A DNA stretch of 64,000 nt. It comes from Lacticaseibacillus zhaodongensis. Its GTDB lineage: Bacteria > Bacillota > Bacilli > Lactobacillales > Lactobacillaceae. A program made the position numbers and the translations under genes. The stretch is taken from positions 1 through 64,000 of the forward strand of contig NZ_BLBG01000002.1 of the NCBI RefSeq assembly GCF_009687905.1. The letters are read 5' to 3'. The notes beneath the pieces were generated by a model that did not search any database, had not been told where the DNA came from, and worked only from the letters and a program-made list of their open reading frames with translations. Positions 62,652 to 64,000 of this stretch are shown one piece after another (within the stretch, counting starts at the first letter, position 1; each line of letters begins with the position of its first letter).

Positions 62652-63722
62652 ATGCAACACAAGAAAAGTTGGCTGCCGGCGCTGGTTGTGGTGTTACTGC
62701 TGCTTGGCGGCGGCTGGTATTGGTTTGCCCACAGCGGTAGTCACGCCAAGACGAACACGAACGCCGCGGTGACGACCGAAAAGCAGTTTTACCAAGATAT
62801 CACCAAGAAGTACCCCCAGCTCAAGCCCGCTCTGGACCATGATGCTAAGCCAGACACCTACGTGATTCCGGGCCTATTGCGGACGCAAACGTTGAGGTCA
62901 AGTAGCAATCAACTCGGCGTCAGCAAAACCATGGATCCGCAGGGACTGACGGTAACACCGCAGTACGTGGTCATTTCGGCCTACAGTCACGACAAGAAGT
63001 ACCGCTCCGTGCTCTACTTCATTGACAAGCACACGGGTAAGTTTGTGAAGCAGATCGTCATGCCGACCAATTCGCACGCGGGTGGTTTGGCGTACGACAC
63101 CGTCAGCAAGCGCATCTGGGTCACGACCGAGACGGCATCCCAGACCGCATCGCTGTCGGCTTATGATCCTAGTACCTGGCAACAGGCAGATTTTGCCAAG
63201 ACACACAATGCCAGCCAGTTTGACCACGTAATCAGTTTGCGTGGCGTTAAGCGGGCGTCATTTATTACCTACCACAATAACTCGCTGGACGTCGGCTTCT
63301 TCGACCAGAGTGCGCAGGGCAAGTTCCTGGCGTTCCCGATGACGCAGAGCGGCTTGCCTGACACCAACACGGCGCGGAAGGTTGAACTGCGGGGCGCAAA
63401 CCAAGTCGGTAAGTACACGACTTCCAAGCGGCTGCAAGGCGCGACCTTCTACGAGGGCAAGCTGCTGTTCTCACAGTCATTCGGCCGTAATTCCTCCAAC
63501 ATTTTGGCCTTCGATAATGATGGCCAGCGCAGTTGGATCGATTTTGACAAGGACGATACGCTCAAAACGGTCAAGTTGCCGCCATATCTAGAACAGATCA
63601 CCGCTGACGGCAGTGACCTCTACGTCCTGTTTGAATCTGGGGCGGCGAAGTACCGCAAGGCGAACCTGGTCTTTCACGCCGATCGGGTCGTGAAGTTTGA
63701 CCTCGACCGCTTGCTGCAATAA
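62652..63722 (+). CDS. Membrane-anchored extracellular beta-propeller-like protein
   Basis: This 356-residue protein has an N-terminal signal/anchor helix (SWLPALVVVLLLLGGGWYWF) and a beta-rich extracellular domain with repeats such as YFIDKHTGKFVKQIV and LAYDTVSKRIWVTTE, as in six- or seven-bladed propellers. No catalytic motif is recognised. GGAGG precedes ATG 62652. Confidence 0.7.
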   Translation: MQHKKSWLPALVVVLLLLGGGWYWFAHSGSHAKTNTNAAVTTEKQFYQDITKKYPQLKPALDHDAKPDTYVIPGLLRTQTLRSSSNQLGVSKTMDPQGLTVTPQYVVISAYSHDKKYRSVLYFIDKHTGKFVKQIVMPTNSHAGGLAYDTVSKRIWVTTETASQTASLSAYDPSTWQQADFAKTHNASQFDHVISLRGVKRASFITYHNNSLDVGFFDQSAQGKFLAFPMTQSGLPDTNTARKVELRGANQVGKYTTSKRLQGATFYEGKLLFSQSFGRNSSNILAFDNDGQRSWIDFDKDDTLKTVKLPPYLEQITADGSDLYVLFESGAAKYRKANLVFHADRVVKFDLDRLLQ

Positions 63723-63735
63723 ACGAAGATTAGCA

Positions 63736-63781
63736 AAATTGCCTCAGCCCTTGATTGTCGTGGGCCGGGGCAATTTTTTGG
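63736..63781. terminator. Bidirectional terminator
   Basis: AAAATTGCC and GGCAATTTT flank an inner CAGCCC/GGGCCG pairing; A and T runs on both sides. Confidence 0.85.
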
Positions 63782-63785
63782 CGTT

Positions 63786-64000
63786 TTAGGCTGCGTCAAT
63801 CTTGCGGCCCCGGTTCTTCAGTGCCATGAATGCGGCTGGGAGCAATGAAATCACGATGATTGCCACCATGATGAGTTCGAAGTGCGTCTTCACGATGGCG
63901 ATGTTGCCGAAGAAGTAGCCGGCGCCAAGTGCAACCAGGACCCAAGTGATTCCGCCGATGACGTTGTAGAAGGCAAAATCACGGTAATGCATTTTGCTGA
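63786..64000 (-). CDS. DedA-family membrane protein, C-terminal part (gene runs off the window)
   Basis: The frame stays open to the window edge and includes SKMHYRDFAFYNVIGGITWV, a mid-protein DedA/SNARE-associated signature, then a membrane helix (HFELIMVAIIVISLLPAAF) and a basic tail. The true start lies beyond position 64000. DedA proteins are lipid flippases or scramblase-like proteins needed for membrane balance. Confidence 0.85.
   Translation of the reverse strand, partial: SKMHYRDFAFYNVIGGITWVLVALGAGYFFGNIAIVKTHFELIMVAIIVISLLPAAFMALKNRGRKIDAA

Overview
The window looks like a chromosome segment of a Lactobacillaceae bacterium (low-to-mid GC Firmicutes). Supporting evidence: strong AGGAGG-type ribosome binding sites, many Rho-independent terminators, LacI/Rgg/RpiR/Rrf2 regulators, an OppA lipoprotein, a SEC10/PgrA-like secreted CAP protein, and a type I-C CRISPR-Cas locus. 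The genus cannot be fixed from sequence alone.

Positions 1-9,800 form a defence and mobility block. It starts with the 3' end of an MmeI/YeeA-like DNA methyltransferase (apparently decayed), followed by a YeeB-like helicase, a YeeC-like GIY-YIG nuclease, an ApeA-like HEPN RNase, and a two-gene TIR (ThsB-like) plus caspase-like protease pair that matches the layout reported for type IV Thoeris. Next come a hairpin-rich GC-rich region (likely oriT/origin), a Rep_trans/MobT-like relaxase, a DUF3173 excisionase-like protein and a tyrosine integrase. This is the conjugation/integration end of an integrative mobilizable element, and the defence genes may be its cargo.

Positions 9,850-22,062 hold a type I-C CRISPR-Cas system with an unusual layout. 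A 52-repeat array (plus four decayed repeats at its left, trailer end) is read on the minus strand from a leader at 13.5 kb. The cas genes run the other way in the order cas4-cas1-cas2 / cas5-cas8c-cas7-cas3. Cas4 has lost its Fe-S cysteines, and a cre-like (CcpA) site lies just before cas4. The 312-bp gap between cas2 and cas5 carries the most interesting signal: a complete minus-strand mini-gene with promoter, degenerate CRISPR repeat, short guide and terminator. Its guide matches a TTC-PAM site just upstream of cas5 over positions 1-14 except at positions 6 and 12, the bases flipped out in Cascade-bound crRNA. This is what a CRISPR-derived autorepressor (CreR-type RNA) of the effector operon should look like. 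A second, weaker site overlaps the cas1 ribosome binding site.

Positions 22,148-30,400 contain an IS3/IS150-family element with a clear -1 frameshift signal, a nuclease/Ada-like-domain gene pair, metabolic genes (phosphoglycerate-mutase-like phosphatase, aldo/keto reductase, NmrA-like/Rrf2 pair) and an IS607-type element with TnpA and TnpB.

Positions 30,600-64,000 are ordinary chromosome: a LacI-regulated sugar-phosphate epimerase and HAD phosphatase, ACMSD-like amidohydrolases, an Asp/Glu racemase, MFS and EamA transporters, an RpiR regulator with a Gfo/Idh oxidoreductase, an Eis-like acetyltransferase, the secreted CAP/SLAP protein, CorA, OppA, a GH127 glycosidase, an Xaa-Pro peptidase, an Rgg-MFS pair, arsenate reductase, AhpC-AhpF, a ferric-reductase-like protein and a partial DedA protein. 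Several intergenic stretches carry strong dyads that may be operators or structured RNAs.
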